From assembly GCA_025463055.1 (NCBI GenBank), contig JAOAPV010000038.1, positions 1-64,000 on the forward strand: a DNA stretch of 64,000 bases, read 5' to 3'. The notes under the pieces were generated by a model. That model saw nothing but the letters and a program-made list of their open reading frames with translations, was not told the DNA's origin and made no database searches. Of this stretch, positions 39,426 through 47,303 are shown piece by piece (within the stretch, counting starts at the first letter, position 1; each line of letters starts with the position of its first letter). Both the position numbers and the translations under genes were made by a program. The stretch comes from Candidatus Acidiferrum typicum (GTDB taxonomy: Bacteria; Acidobacteriota; Terriglobia; Acidiferrales; UBA7541).

Positions 39426-41057
39426 ATGTTTCGTCGGTATACGCGGCGTGATTTTTTGAGCGTTGCGGCGTTGGCAGCCGCAACGCCGATTTTCGACGTT
39501 AAGCCGCTGCGTGGAATCGACTTCATCCTCCAGAATTCTCCTACCCCTCACAAATATTTAATCGAAACAATGCCTGGCGGCGCGGCTCTCTTCGATTACA
39601 ACAACGATGGCCTTCTCGACATTTTCCTGGTGAACGGCGGCAAGATTGCCGGCAGCCTGCGCGTCCCCGAAAACTTCGACCGCGGTACTCCTCGGTATTG
39701 GAATCGTCTCTATCGTCAAAATCGTGATGGCAGTTTCACCGATGTCACCGAAGCCGCGGGGTTGGCTCACGCCGGGAACGGTAATTACGGCATGGGTGTC
39801 GCCGTTGGTGACTACGACAACGACGGTTATCCCGATCTCTACGTGACCAGCTACGGAAGAAACATCCTGTATCACAATAATGGCGACGGCACCTTCACGG
39901 ATGTCACCGCTAAAGCAGGCCTTGCTGGCGGAGGCTGGTCTGTTTCTGCGGGCTTCTTGGACTACGATAACGACGGCCATCTCGACCTGTTTGTGACTCG
40001 CTACATGGAATGGGACGCCGATCACAACAAGATTTGTGGCGGCGATTGGCATACCTACTGCCCCCCAGCCGAATTCCCCGCAACCACCTGCCTGCTTTAC
40101 AGAAATCGTGGCGACGGCACCTTCGAAGATGTCAGCGAGCGATCGGGGATTGCCGCAAAGAAAGGGAAAGCGCTGGGCGTTGCGTTCGCCGACTACGATG
40201 GCGACGGCTTCACCGACATTTTTGTCTCCAACGACGGTATGCAGCAGTACCTCTTCCATAACAACGGAGACGGTACTTTCAAGGAATGTGCGCTTGAATC
40301 CGGCGCCGCACTCACCTCCGACGGCAAAGGTCTTTCGGGGATGGGTAGCGTCTTTCAGGATTACAACAATGATGGCCGTCCTGACGTTGTCGTTACTGTT
40401 CTGCCCCGCGAGATTTACGGCCTCTACCACAATGACGGTGCTGGCCTCTTCAGCTATCAAAGCCTCGAAACTGGCCTGGGCGCTCTGACCTCCGGGAGCT
40501 CCGGCTGGGGCGTGGGCCTGGAAGATTTCGACAATGACGGCTGGAAGGACCTTTTCGTCGCGCAGAGCCATGTGCTGGACAATGTCCAACAGATTGACGC
40601 TTCTTTGCGCTACAAGGAGCTGCCGCTGCTTGCTCTCAATCACAACGGTCGTTTCGAGCGCGCTGATTCCGGCCTGACCACACCGTTGGCTGCGCGCGGC
40701 GCTGCCTTCGGCGACATCAACAACGACGGTTGGATGGACGTCCTGATCACGACGCTCGGCGGCCCGCCCGTCCTACTTCTCAACCGCGGCGGTGGCAATC
40801 ATTGGCTGTCCATTACGTTGCGCGGGACGCGCAGCAATCGCGATGGCTACGGCGCCAGCGTGCGCGTGAACGGCCAAACTCGCACTGCGACCTCCGCGGG
40901 CAGCTACGTCTGCGCCAATGACAAGCGCCTGCACTTCGGCCTAGGGGCCGCTGAGAAAGCTGCCGTCGAAATCCTGTGGCCCTCCGGCGCCAAACAAGTT
41001 CTGAAGGATGTTCGCGTCGATCAATTCCTTGAAGTCCGCGAGCCGGAAACCTCATGA
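39426..41057 (+). CDS. Tat-exported FG-GAP/VCBS repeat protein with ASPIC/UnbV domain
   Basis: The product is 543 aa from the ATG at 39426 (AAGGAGAG upstream). The N-terminus MFRRYTRRDFLSVAALAAA has the twin-arginine motif TRRDFL. At least seven Ca2+-binding FG-GAP loops follow (DYNNDGLLD, DYDNDGYPD, DYDNDGHLD, DYDGDGFTD, DYNNDGRPD, DFDNDGWKD, DINNDGWMD), folding as a propeller. The C-terminal ASPIC/UnbV domain is at about 460-540 (SAGSYVCANDKRLHFGLG). It is probably periplasmic or on the surface. It overlaps the TPR gene by ATGA; the pair recurs next to TonB receptors. Confidence 0.88.
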   Translation: MFRRYTRRDFLSVAALAAATPIFDVKPLRGIDFILQNSPTPHKYLIETMPGGAALFDYNNDGLLDIFLVNGGKIAGSLRVPENFDRGTPRYWNRLYRQNRDGSFTDVTEAAGLAHAGNGNYGMGVAVGDYDNDGYPDLYVTSYGRNILYHNNGDGTFTDVTAKAGLAGGGWSVSAGFLDYDNDGHLDLFVTRYMEWDADHNKICGGDWHTYCPPAEFPATTCLLYRNRGDGTFEDVSERSGIAAKKGKALGVAFADYDGDGFTDIFVSNDGMQQYLFHNNGDGTFKECALESGAALTSDGKGLSGMGSVFQDYNNDGRPDVVVTVLPREIYGLYHNDGAGLFSYQSLETGLGALTSGSSGWGVGLEDFDNDGWKDLFVAQSHVLDNVQQIDASLRYKELPLLALNHNGRFERADSGLTTPLAARGAAFGDINNDGWMDVLITTLGGPPVLLLNRGGGNHWLSITLRGTRSNRDGYGASVRVNGQTRTATSAGSYVCANDKRLHFGLGAAEKAAVEILWPSGAKQVLKDVRVDQFLEVREPETS

Positions 41058-42121
41058 TTCAGCTCCTCCTGCTTGCATGCCTTTTAGGGCAAGGCGCCAT
41101 ATCCGGTGCGGCTGCAGACCACATGCGCCGAGGGCTTGAGGCGCGCAAGCAACATCAGGTTGATGTAGAAATCGCGGAGTTTCGCAAGGCTACGGAACTC
41201 GACCCTGGCCTCGCCGATGCATTCGTAAATCTAGGCGCGGCGTACATGGAGAAGCACGACTACGGTTCGGCCATCGCTCCGCTCAAGCGCGCTCTCGATT
41301 TGAGCCCCGACCTTCCGGTCGCCCACCAATTTCTAGGGTATGCGCTTCTGGCCCAAGGCTACGCCGCCGAGGCCATCCCCCATCTCGAGCGGGTCGGCGC
41401 ACAAGACGCACTGGGAATCGCGCAAATTGAAACCGGCCAATTGAGCGAAGCGGTCGCGAACTTCAATATCGTTCTCGCGAAACGCCCCGACGATCCTGAT
41501 TTACTCTACTATTTCGCTCACGCCAGTGGACTCCTCTCCAAGAGCGCCATTGATGCGCTTCTCGCCGCGCATCCGGACTCCGCCCGCGCGCATCAAGCGC
41601 TCGCTGAAAACTATTTTGTCCTGCGCCAAATGCCACAAGCCGAAAAAGAATATCGGGAGGCACTGCGTCTTCGTCCCGAACTCCCCGGCCTCCATCTCGA
41701 ACTAGGTCAGGTGTACGCGAACTCCGCTCAGTGGCCGAAAGCAGAAGCCGAGTTCCGCGCGGAGAACAAGCTTCGTCCAGGCAATGCCGAGAGCGCTTAT
41801 CGTTTGGGCGCAGCGTTGCTCCAGCAGGGAAAAGCCGGCGAAGCGTTTGTGGAGTTGAAGCGGGCAAATGACACCAAGCCAGATATGCCCGAAACCCTCT
41901 ACTCGCTGGGCAAGGCAGCTTCGTTGAGCGGCGATGCTGAGACCGCCGAGAAAGTATGGACGAGAGTCATCGAACTCGAGAAGGAAACCTCGCTCGCCGC
42001 GCAGGCGCATTTCGGACTGGCGGGCATCTATCGGAAGCAAGGCAAGGCCCAGCAGTCGCAACATGAAATGCAAGAGTTTCACCGGCTCCAGAGCACCATT
42101 GGGCCTCCCCGTTCTGAATAG
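41054..42121 (+). CDS. Secreted TPR-repeat protein
   Basis: The product is 355 aa with a signal peptide (MIQLLLLACLLGQGAISGAAA) and about six to eight tetratricopeptide repeats, for example AFVNLGAAYMEKHDYGSAI, AEKEYREALRLRPELPG and AESAYRLGAALLQQGKAGEA. TPRs bind partner proteins, here most likely the overlapping FG-GAP/UnbV protein (ATGA overlap). No enzymatic domain is visible. Confidence 0.88.
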   Translation: MIQLLLLACLLGQGAISGAAADHMRRGLEARKQHQVDVEIAEFRKATELDPGLADAFVNLGAAYMEKHDYGSAIAPLKRALDLSPDLPVAHQFLGYALLAQGYAAEAIPHLERVGAQDALGIAQIETGQLSEAVANFNIVLAKRPDDPDLLYYFAHASGLLSKSAIDALLAAHPDSARAHQALAENYFVLRQMPQAEKEYREALRLRPELPGLHLELGQVYANSAQWPKAEAEFRAENKLRPGNAESAYRLGAALLQQGKAGEAFVELKRANDTKPDMPETLYSLGKAASLSGDAETAEKVWTRVIELEKETSLAAQAHFGLAGIYRKQGKAQQSQHEMQEFHRLQSTIGPPRSE

Positions 42122-42182
42122 TGCTCGGAGACGGAGCGGTCACGCGGTTGGTATTAGAAAAGAGCGATTCTAGAGGGGAAAT

Positions 42183-42257
42183 TGGCTGGGAGGCCTGGAC
42201 TCGAACCAGGATAGCCAGATCCAGAGTCTGGAGTCCTACCAATTGGACGACCTCCCA
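42183..42257 (-). tRNA. tRNA-Gln (anticodon CTG)
   Basis: The full cloverleaf can be folded. The acceptor stem is TGGGAGG/CCTCCCA, D arm GTCC/GGAC, and anticodon stem CCAGA/TCTGG with loop CTCTGGA (anticodon CTG). The T arm is CCTGG/CCAGG around TTCGAGT, discriminator G, and CCA is encoded (42183-42185). The integrase gene ends 20 bp upstream of its 5' end, so it may depend on read-through or on a very short promoter. Confidence 0.95.
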
Positions 42258-42276
42258 GCAGTTGAAAAGGAAGAAC

Positions 42277-43461
42277 TTAGCGACTTTTACCCCGCGGCGA
42301 TGGAAGCATTTTCACTATCTTTTCACCGTTGGAGACCAGATTATTCAAGCTGCTACGCCTCCGCGGCCTCACGGTCTGCACGCGACGCATGGCCTCGACC
42401 ACGTCCTCAGTATCAACAATATGGTAGCGGTCGAACACATCCCTCGTCTTGTGGCCCGAGATTTTCATAGCAACTTTTTCGTTCACTCCTGCTTTCATCA
42501 GATTCTTGATCGCCGAACGTCGGAGATCGTGAATGATGAGTCCAGTGTACCGTGGGTCTGCTTTCCCATCAACCTCAGTCAGAGTGCCGAGGCCAGCAGC
42601 TACGCATGCTTTTTGCCACGCCTTACGGAGATTAGTTGTGTCGAATACTGCGCCTTCTTTGGGTTCGATCTTCCCAAGCATTTTCACTAGAACATCCGGC
42701 AGTGGAATTGTGCGAGCCTCACTATTCTTGGTTTGATCCTCTTCTAGTCGGATCAATGCCGACTTGAGATCAACCTGCGACCACTCGATCTGCTCAGCCT
42801 CACCTAAACGAACGCCGCAGAAGTAGAGGAACGTTGTCAGTGGTTTGAGTTTTGCGGGCAGGAACGAAACGAGGGAGTTGAACTGCTCCTTGGCCAAGAA
42901 GCCTTTCCTGGCTGGATTGCCTTTAAGGAGTCTGATCTTCGGGACGACCTGAATCTTCTTGTCTTCGTGGGCGAGAATCAGCATGCGGCGCAAAAGCCGC
43001 AACGATCCGTTTACGGTGTCATTCGACACGCCTTCGTCCAGCCTCGTGCGGGCGAACTCACGGGCCGCATCGGTCGTAATCTGCGGCAAAGGAACTCCTG
43101 GCTTCTCTGGTTCGCCGTTCTTGGCTTTGTACCCAAAGTGTTCGTCCAGGGGCTTGAGCCCCCAAATGGTTTCTGATCCGTCAGCCATCGTCTGCAATGA
43201 CTTGTTCCCGCGCTCAACATAGTTCTGCAACAGAGCTGCACGGAGATCAGCGTACCGAGTCTTGCGCATCTCCACTTCGGGCACGATCCCACGTTCGGTA
43301 TCGCCCATCAACCGGCGCAGCGTTTTCTTCGCTTCTTCCTTGACCTCGGTCTTGGTGCTGACGCGAGTTTGCCGACCCTCACGATAAAATTGCGCGTACC
43401 AAAATCGGCAGCCTCGAATCTTGATTAGACCGCCTTCGCCCCGCTCACGACGTTTAGCCAT
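42277..43461 (-). CDS. Tyrosine-recombinase integrase
   Basis: The product is 394 aa, starting at the ATG at 43461 with GGAGG five bases upstream. An Arm-type DNA-binding N-terminus (GLIKIRGCRFWYAQFYREG) and a SAM-like core-binding domain precede the catalytic domain. The catalytic set is complete: Arg218 (FCGVRLGEAEQ), Lys245, His311 and Arg314 (IHDLRRSAI), His337 (ISGHKTRD) and Tyr346. It lies beside tRNA-Gln and an excisionase-like gene, the usual layout at one end of an integrative element. Unusually, it sits on the 5' side of the tRNA. Confidence 0.93.
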   Translation of the reverse strand: MAKRRERGEGGLIKIRGCRFWYAQFYREGRQTRVSTKTEVKEEAKKTLRRLMGDTERGIVPEVEMRKTRYADLRAALLQNYVERGNKSLQTMADGSETIWGLKPLDEHFGYKAKNGEPEKPGVPLPQITTDAAREFARTRLDEGVSNDTVNGSLRLLRRMLILAHEDKKIQVVPKIRLLKGNPARKGFLAKEQFNSLVSFLPAKLKPLTTFLYFCGVRLGEAEQIEWSQVDLKSALIRLEEDQTKNSEARTIPLPDVLVKMLGKIEPKEGAVFDTTNLRKAWQKACVAAGLGTLTEVDGKADPRYTGLIIHDLRRSAIKNLMKAGVNEKVAMKISGHKTRDVFDRYHIVDTEDVVEAMRRVQTVRPRRRSSLNNLVSNGEKIVKMLPSPRGKSR

Positions 43462-43533
43462 AGACACCTCCTCACGCGAATGGTGAAAGGATACCAGATT
43501 CTTGGTGAAAATCTACAGGAATGTTTGCGCAGA

Positions 43534-43776
43534 TTAGGCAGCCATCTGCTCCGCTTTCTCGCGAGCGATGAAAGCTCGGATGTCCGCGGGATCAATAAGA
43601 AAGCGGCGTCCGATTTTCACGAAGGGAATTTTCTTCGCCCAGAGCAGATTGCGCACAGTCCAAGTGGTTGAAGACAGCATGCGAGCTGCGCCCTGAAAAT
43701 CTAATAGGAGTGGTTCAACGTTGGGGATTACTGCAGTTGGAACAATCGGGAGCACCTTGGATTTCCTTGCAGACAC
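43534..43776 (-). CDS. Excisionase-like helix-turn-helix protein
   Basis: The product is 80 aa. The stretch LLLDFQGAARMLSSTTWTVRNLLWAKKIPFVKIGRRFLID matches the MerR/AlpA-type excisionase fold: a helix-turn-helix followed by a beta wing. Such proteins direct the integrase toward excision. It is 72 bp upstream of the integrase on the same strand. The GTG at 43776 is used; a GTG seven codons later with AAGGA upstream is a good alternative. Confidence 0.8.
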   Translation of the reverse strand: MSARKSKVLPIVPTAVIPNVEPLLLDFQGAARMLSSTTWTVRNLLWAKKIPFVKIGRRFLIDPADIRAFIAREKAEQMAA

Positions 43777-44110
43777 AAAACACCAACCCTTTATGATGCG
43801 AGTTGGTGCTTTTCTAAAGCACTGAGTATCCCAGGTTTGTTTGTGCTACCCGGTCTCTTGTCTATCAGCAGCCGCTTGCCGCTGTTGCGACTCTAGGATC
43901 TCTCCGCGCCTGAAATGGCGGCAGCACGGCCTCTAGAGCCCAACCGTAAACACGCCCGTTCGGGCGGCACTTGCCGGATCCAGAAGATGGTCCGGCGTTT
44001 GGTCAGTGTGTCATTCGCAAACACTAGAACCAATAGAACTAGTGGCTAAACTTGACGCGAAGAAAGGGCCGAGGCCGAAGCCTCGGCTCGTCACTTCAGT
44101 TACTCCTGGA
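43777..44110. other. Gene-free gap upstream of the excisionase gene
   Basis: No convincing gene is seen. The gap contains the perfect palindrome CGCCCGTTCGGGCG (43953-43966) and a weaker hairpin around GCCGGATCC/GGTCCGGC (about 43973-43997). Either could terminate transcription or bind a regulator. Confidence 0.4.
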
Positions 44111-44213
44111 GAGTCGGCCTACCGGACATTGAGAATCAAGTTTCCGATTAGCGCTAATCGAACAAGTCCAGTCCTAGGACTTCACTTTTCCGATTAGCGC
44201 GTTTATCAGGACT
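44111..44213. repeat. Hairpin-rich intergenic repeat, copy 1
   Basis: This copy starts GAGTCGGCCTACCGGACATT. It contains the 16-bp palindrome CGATTAGCGCTAATCG (44145-44160) and ends CACTTTTCCGATTAGCGCGT followed by TTATCAGG. It shares both end motifs with the copies at 44681, 45800 and 46484. Confidence 0.65.
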
Positions 44214-44324
44214 TGAATGTGCATCGTCAATTCCTGCCATACTTTTGCGTTAGGATTGCGTGCGTGTTTTCGCTTAAACGGTCTGCGTGGAAAACGCGAT
44301 ACGATTCAACGGAGGTTCTGGTGT

Positions 44325-44669
44325 ATGAAACGCCGACCCATCAAGGAACAGAGGCTCGACGATTTGGAGAGCGCCCTTCGCCCTCTCCTGCTCTCTTGTC
44401 TTGAAGAGTGCCGGGACGGCCGCTGGGGCCTATTCGGGCAAAACGACAGTACGGAGGCGGCGAAGTATTTGCGCTGGGAGGATGGACAGCATCTCAAAGA
44501 AATGGCGCTTGAGATTCGATCTTTGAGAGCTGAGTTTGGTCGACCCGACCCGCTCGTTGAGCGTTTCTTCCACTATTGTTCATTGCGCGGGGGGAACGTC
44601 CCTGGTGAACCTAAGCTAGCCAGGGCGTTCTTGGACGAAATCCAAAGAGGTGATTTCGGACGCTCCTAG
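44325..44669 (+). CDS. Hypothetical protein between repeats (WGLFGQN motif)
   Basis: The product is 114 aa. The ATG at 44325 follows GGAGG by nine bases; a longer frame from 44217 lacks a ribosome site. The sequence is helical and charged with a central CLEECRDGRWGLFGQN and a C-terminal HYCSLRGGNVPGEPKLARAF. I recall similar orphan proteins but cannot name a family or function. It sits between repeat copies 1 and 2, its stop only 11 bp before copy 2. Confidence 0.7.
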   Translation: MKRRPIKEQRLDDLESALRPLLLSCLEECRDGRWGLFGQNDSTEAAKYLRWEDGQHLKEMALEIRSLRAEFGRPDPLVERFFHYCSLRGGNVPGEPKLARAFLDEIQRGDFGRS

Positions 44670-44680
44670 CTGGCAACTCC

Positions 44681-44755
44681 CGATTAGTCGGATTATCGGA
44701 CCATGTGGTTTACGGACGTTTCCACTTTTCCGGTTTGCGCGTTTACCAGGCACTA
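44681..44755. repeat. Hairpin-rich intergenic repeat, copy 2
   Basis: This is the shortest full copy (75 bp). Its left end is CGATTAGTCGGATTATCGGA and its right end CCACTTTTCCGGTTTGCGCG followed by TTTACCAGGCACTA. The reverse complement of the right end resembles the left end, so the unit is an imperfect inverted repeat with CGGA...TGG and CCA...TCCG arms. Confidence 0.7.
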
Positions 44756-44862
44756 GGTCGGCATTTATCCACCGACAAAGCATTCCTGATCTGTTAAGCC
44801 CGCCGTTATTTTCCCTGGCCTTTACTCTGACAAGTTGGAAGAATACGTTTCTAGGGTCGCCT

Positions 44863-45756
44863 ATGAGAGCTTCCGCTATCCGTTATCTCTCAGCCTGTCG
44901 ATTCTCCCATCGTTTAGCCGCAGCGTTCTGGGAGAAGACGGTTCAGATTTGGGACCTCGACCTGAGAGAGCAGGTCTCACAGTTTGACACGGGCAGAGTT
45001 GATGGCAGCAACCGGCTTCATCTGGACCCGAAGGGAGAACGGGGCGTGGTCGCTGCCTGGGCAGCGGGTGCCAAGGGCGGGGTTGCTTGCTATGAAATTC
45101 CGATCGGGAAATTGATATGGCATCGTCCTGACTTGCGGCGCTCCCAGGGCATCTCATTCTCGACTGACGGGCAGAGCGTGTGGTTCGAGCCGAACGAAGG
45201 CCGGGTCCAGCGTCTCGATGCGCTGACTGGCGACACAATTGAAACGTTAACCGGGATTCAACACATTCACCTAAGTCCTTACTCCTCTGAAGTGCTCATG
45301 GAAAAAAGGAGCGGCGGATATGTTCTCCGGGGAGTGAAAGATTTCGCTATTCCCAAAATCACATTTGCAATTCTGGATGTTGCTTTTGGCCACGAATCGC
45401 TCTGTCTTACTGAATCAACTGGTCCCGTTCGATGCCTTGACTGCCGCTCTGGCGCTGAACTTTGGCGTTATGAACCCGGCGAGAAAAACCATGTCCTACG
45501 ATTGTGGCATCGAGAGTCGGATGGACACTACTACGGTGTGCAGTGGCAATACCACTCCGGAGGACCTCGCAAACTCCTGCGCTTCGAGGGTCCGTCCGGC
45601 CAAGTGGAAGAAATCTGTCAATTGGATTCTTGGGAGGAAGCGGTTTGCAGCGGTCTGGATTGCCTCGTTGCCTCTAGCGGCGAGATCGTGAGCCTGTCTA
45701 ACGGCAGACTTATGGGTCGCTTGGACTTCCCTCAGCTGGAATACCCTGACAAGTAG
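44863..45756 (+). CDS. Beta-propeller-like hypothetical protein (WD40/quinoprotein-like)
   Basis: The product is about 297 aa from the ATG at 44863; the true start is uncertain, as no good ribosome site is visible and the frame stays open to 44650. Blade-like repeats end in WD-type sequences: KTVQIWDLDLREQ, VACYEIPIGKLIWHRP, VQRLDALTGDTIETL and VRCLDCRSGAELWRYEPG. It lacks a signal peptide, so is probably cytoplasmic and protein-binding. It fills the second interval between repeats, 43 bp before copy 3. Confidence 0.6.
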   Translation: MRASAIRYLSACRFSHRLAAAFWEKTVQIWDLDLREQVSQFDTGRVDGSNRLHLDPKGERGVVAAWAAGAKGGVACYEIPIGKLIWHRPDLRRSQGISFSTDGQSVWFEPNEGRVQRLDALTGDTIETLTGIQHIHLSPYSSEVLMEKRSGGYVLRGVKDFAIPKITFAILDVAFGHESLCLTESTGPVRCLDCRSGAELWRYEPGEKNHVLRLWHRESDGHYYGVQWQYHSGGPRKLLRFEGPSGQVEEICQLDSWEEAVCSGLDCLVASSGEIVSLSNGRLMGRLDFPQLEYPDK

Positions 45757-45799
45757 AGTGAGCCCAGCGGCTGGAAATGATGTGCTGCGCCCAGTGGAC

Positions 45800-45945
45800 G
45801 ATAAGTCGGCTTACCGGACAAGTGGTTTTGAGCCGATTTCAGTTGTCCGGTAAGCGCTGCCAGCTCAACCGGTCGATGCAACACCGTGGATTTCGCCCTA
45901 GTGTTGCGTCGACCCATTGAGACCACCGCGTTAATCAGGCACTAA
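45800..45945. repeat. Hairpin-rich intergenic repeat, copy 3 (two long stems)
   Basis: This is the largest copy. Stem A is CTTACCGGACAA (45810-45821) with TTGTCCGGTAAG (45843-45854), 12 bp perfect. Stem B is CTCAACCGGTCGATGCAACA (from 45864) with its partner at 45901-45921, 18 of 21 paired. The left end GATAAGTCGG and right end CGCGTTAATCAGGCACTAA match the other copies. Confidence 0.75.
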
Positions 45946-45951
45946 GAGTGC

Positions 45952-46422
45952 TTAGGGGGATGAGTATGGAGGTCTTTTGGCCATGCATGGAAATACTGGT
46001 ATTGCAATGTACGCGTTTTCGTCGGATGGACTGACGCCAACACTCGGGGACGCAAAGTGAGTGAGGTGCCACCGAATCGGCTGCAGCTGATTGCTTATGT
46101 CTCGGGCAAACTCAAATTTCACCCAATAAGGGGATTGTGGTGGTCGGTATTCTATCGACCGAGCACTCGCCAGACCGGCGGACTTTGCACTTCCGTCGGT
46201 GACGGTGACTGTACCTGTTTTCATGTCCAGTGCAATAGACATTGACTCCTTATCCGAAGAAGGCTGGCCGCAGTTTGCAATCAAACGGTCCGGCGTCATT
46301 TCTCTTAGAGCGTTCAGACCCTCTTTCTTCCGTGCCCCTTCACGCCAAAGGTGAATCGTCACAACGGCGAGAACAGCTGCAACCGCTAGTAATCCGAAGA
46401 CAGTAATTCGTAGGGTGCCCAT
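45952..46422 (-). CDS. Membrane-anchored hypothetical protein
   Basis: The product is 156 aa. The ATG follows AGGAAAGG. The N-terminal hydrophobic stretch ITVFGLLAVAAVLAVVTIHL is a single membrane anchor, followed by REMTPDRLIANCGQPSSDK, similar to outer segments of lipoprotein-like proteins, and a beta-rich tail (TGTVTVTDG, WVKFEFAR). No known family is recognised. It is the only one of the three repeat-bounded genes on the minus strand and ends 7 bp from repeat copy 3. Confidence 0.6.
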   Translation of the reverse strand: MGTLRITVFGLLAVAAVLAVVTIHLWREGARKKEGLNALREMTPDRLIANCGQPSSDKESMSIALDMKTGTVTVTDGSAKSAGLASARSIEYRPPQSPYWVKFEFARDISNQLQPIRWHLTHFASPSVGVSPSDENAYIAIPVFPCMAKRPPYSSP

Positions 46423-46483
46423 AACCTTTCCTAATTGTAGTGCCAGTCCATTGTGATGAGCCTAGAGGCGTTTATATAACAAC

Positions 46484-46536
46484 GGTAGGCGCTAAGGCCT
46501 GATTAGTCGGGTAACCGGACATCTGGCTACTAGTAC
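46484..46536. repeat. Hairpin-rich intergenic repeat, copy 4 (partial)
   Basis: Only one end is recognisable: GCCTGATTAGTCGGGTAACC followed by GGACATCTGG. It matches the left end of copy 2 and the reverse complement of the right end of copy 3. No partner arm is seen before the next gene. Confidence 0.55.
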
Positions 46537-46698
46537 CCTACTTCTGCATTACGTTCAACGAGCGGCCAGAATAACGAGTTCCCATTTGAATTCTCCTGTT
46601 CTTTGAAATGCACAGCGCAGAACCACGCGCGCATAAATCCGACATCTCGAAACCTGCTGGCGATCGTCCTGCAAACGGAACATCGTTTCTTGCAAATC

Positions 46699-47037
46699 CT
46701 AGATCTCAACCGCGGTCGTGACCTGTACATGACTTGGTCCTCCTTCACCGAAAATAACGACGACGTCGGTCGCTGGTGGGTACTTCCCAAACCTCTGAGG
46801 GCGCGGGTTGCGGTGACTTCCTGCGAAGTTGTCTCGGGTCTTGCCCTCATCGAGCCGCCTCATGAAGTCGGCGTTGGTGGGCTTCGAAAATTCGACCGTC
46901 ATTCCGTCCCTCAAATGCCCGGGATGGTTCCGGAAGTTCGTACGGCGAACGAAGAAAATACGACCGTTCTCAGCGTAAACAAAACCACAATTTCGCGATG
47001 CATTCCAATTCTTCAGAATTCCTCTTAGCCTGTTCAT
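46699..47037 (-). CDS. Divergent cold-shock-domain-like protein
   Basis: The product is 112 aa from the ATG at 47037 with AGGAGGG eight bases before it. Residues 3-50 (GILKNWNASRNCGFVYAENG, then IFFVRRTNF and LRDGMTVEFS) follow the OB-fold pattern of CspA proteins, whose usual form is G-x-VKWFN...GFGFI...DVFVH...EGQxVEF. Nucleic-acid binding is likely but not certain. The basic C-terminus (SHRNPRPQRFGKYPP) is extra. It lies directly after a terminator, suggesting separate or attenuated expression from the upstream operon. Confidence 0.6.
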   Translation of the reverse strand: MNRLRGILKNWNASRNCGFVYAENGRIFFVRRTNFRNHPGHLRDGMTVEFSKPTNADFMRRLDEGKTRDNFAGSHRNPRPQRFGKYPPATDVVVIFGEGGPSHVQVTTAVEI

Positions 47038-47051
47038 CGTATTGCCCTCCT

Positions 47052-47086
47052 GAAAAAGTAAAGGCCGCCTCCTTGGAAGCGGCCTT
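47052..47086 (-). terminator. Rho-independent terminator of the minus-strand operon
   Basis: Read on the minus strand, an 8-bp stem AAGGCCGC/GCGGCCTT (47061-47086, 10-base loop) is followed by TTTACTTTTT. It closes the transcript of the 47121-54238 genes. The T-run ends only a few bases before the AGGAGGG of the cold-shock-like gene, so it could also act as an attenuator. Confidence 0.8.
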
Positions 47087-47120
47087 CGCGTCAATCCTTG
47101 CTCTGGTAACTCGTTAATTG

Positions 47121-47303
47121 TTAGTGGGCAGCCTGCAGTTCCTTGAGGGCTTCGACGAATGCGATCGTATGAAAAGGTTGGGCCAATTCGCCGATCAGAC
47201 CATTCGTGGAGATCTTCGCGGCGACCAACTTCTTCGCGGACTCGCGAAGTACGTGGCGACGCTTCTGGCGCTCACGCTTCCGGATTCTGGAACGGCGGCT
47301 CAC
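47121..47303 (-). CDS. Small basic protein coupled to the upstream gene
   Basis: The product is 60 aa. The GTG start overlaps the stop of the preceding gene as GTGA. The N-terminus is strongly basic (SRRSRIRKRERQKRRH) and the C-terminus is helical (GELAQPFHTIAFVEALKEL). It could bind nucleic acid. It is the last gene before the terminator. The frame is short, and its support is the overlap plus composition. Confidence 0.55.
   Translation of the reverse strand: MSRRSRIRKRERQKRRHVLRESAKKLVAAKISTNGLIGELAQPFHTIAFVEALKELQAAH

Noticed and set aside
39558-40643. 361-codon minus-strand frame opposite the FG-GAP gene
   Set aside because: Its repeated hydrophobic pattern mirrors the DxDxDG loops of the real gene on the other strand; no independent evidence.
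44835-44980. A short alternative frame (LEEYVSRVAYESF) overlapping the start of the beta-propeller-like gene
   Set aside because: It looks protein-like but stops after about 45 codons; it could be a frameshifted N-terminus, yet nothing in the sequence confirms it.
44111-46536. CRISPR array or classical integron attC array
   Set aside because: Repeats are too few, too long and too variable, with genes rather than spacers between them, so not CRISPR. The ends (GTTTATC, GTTTACC, GTTAATC) do not match GTTRRRY, and no IntI-type integrase is seen, so classical attC is not supported, though a related mechanism stays open.
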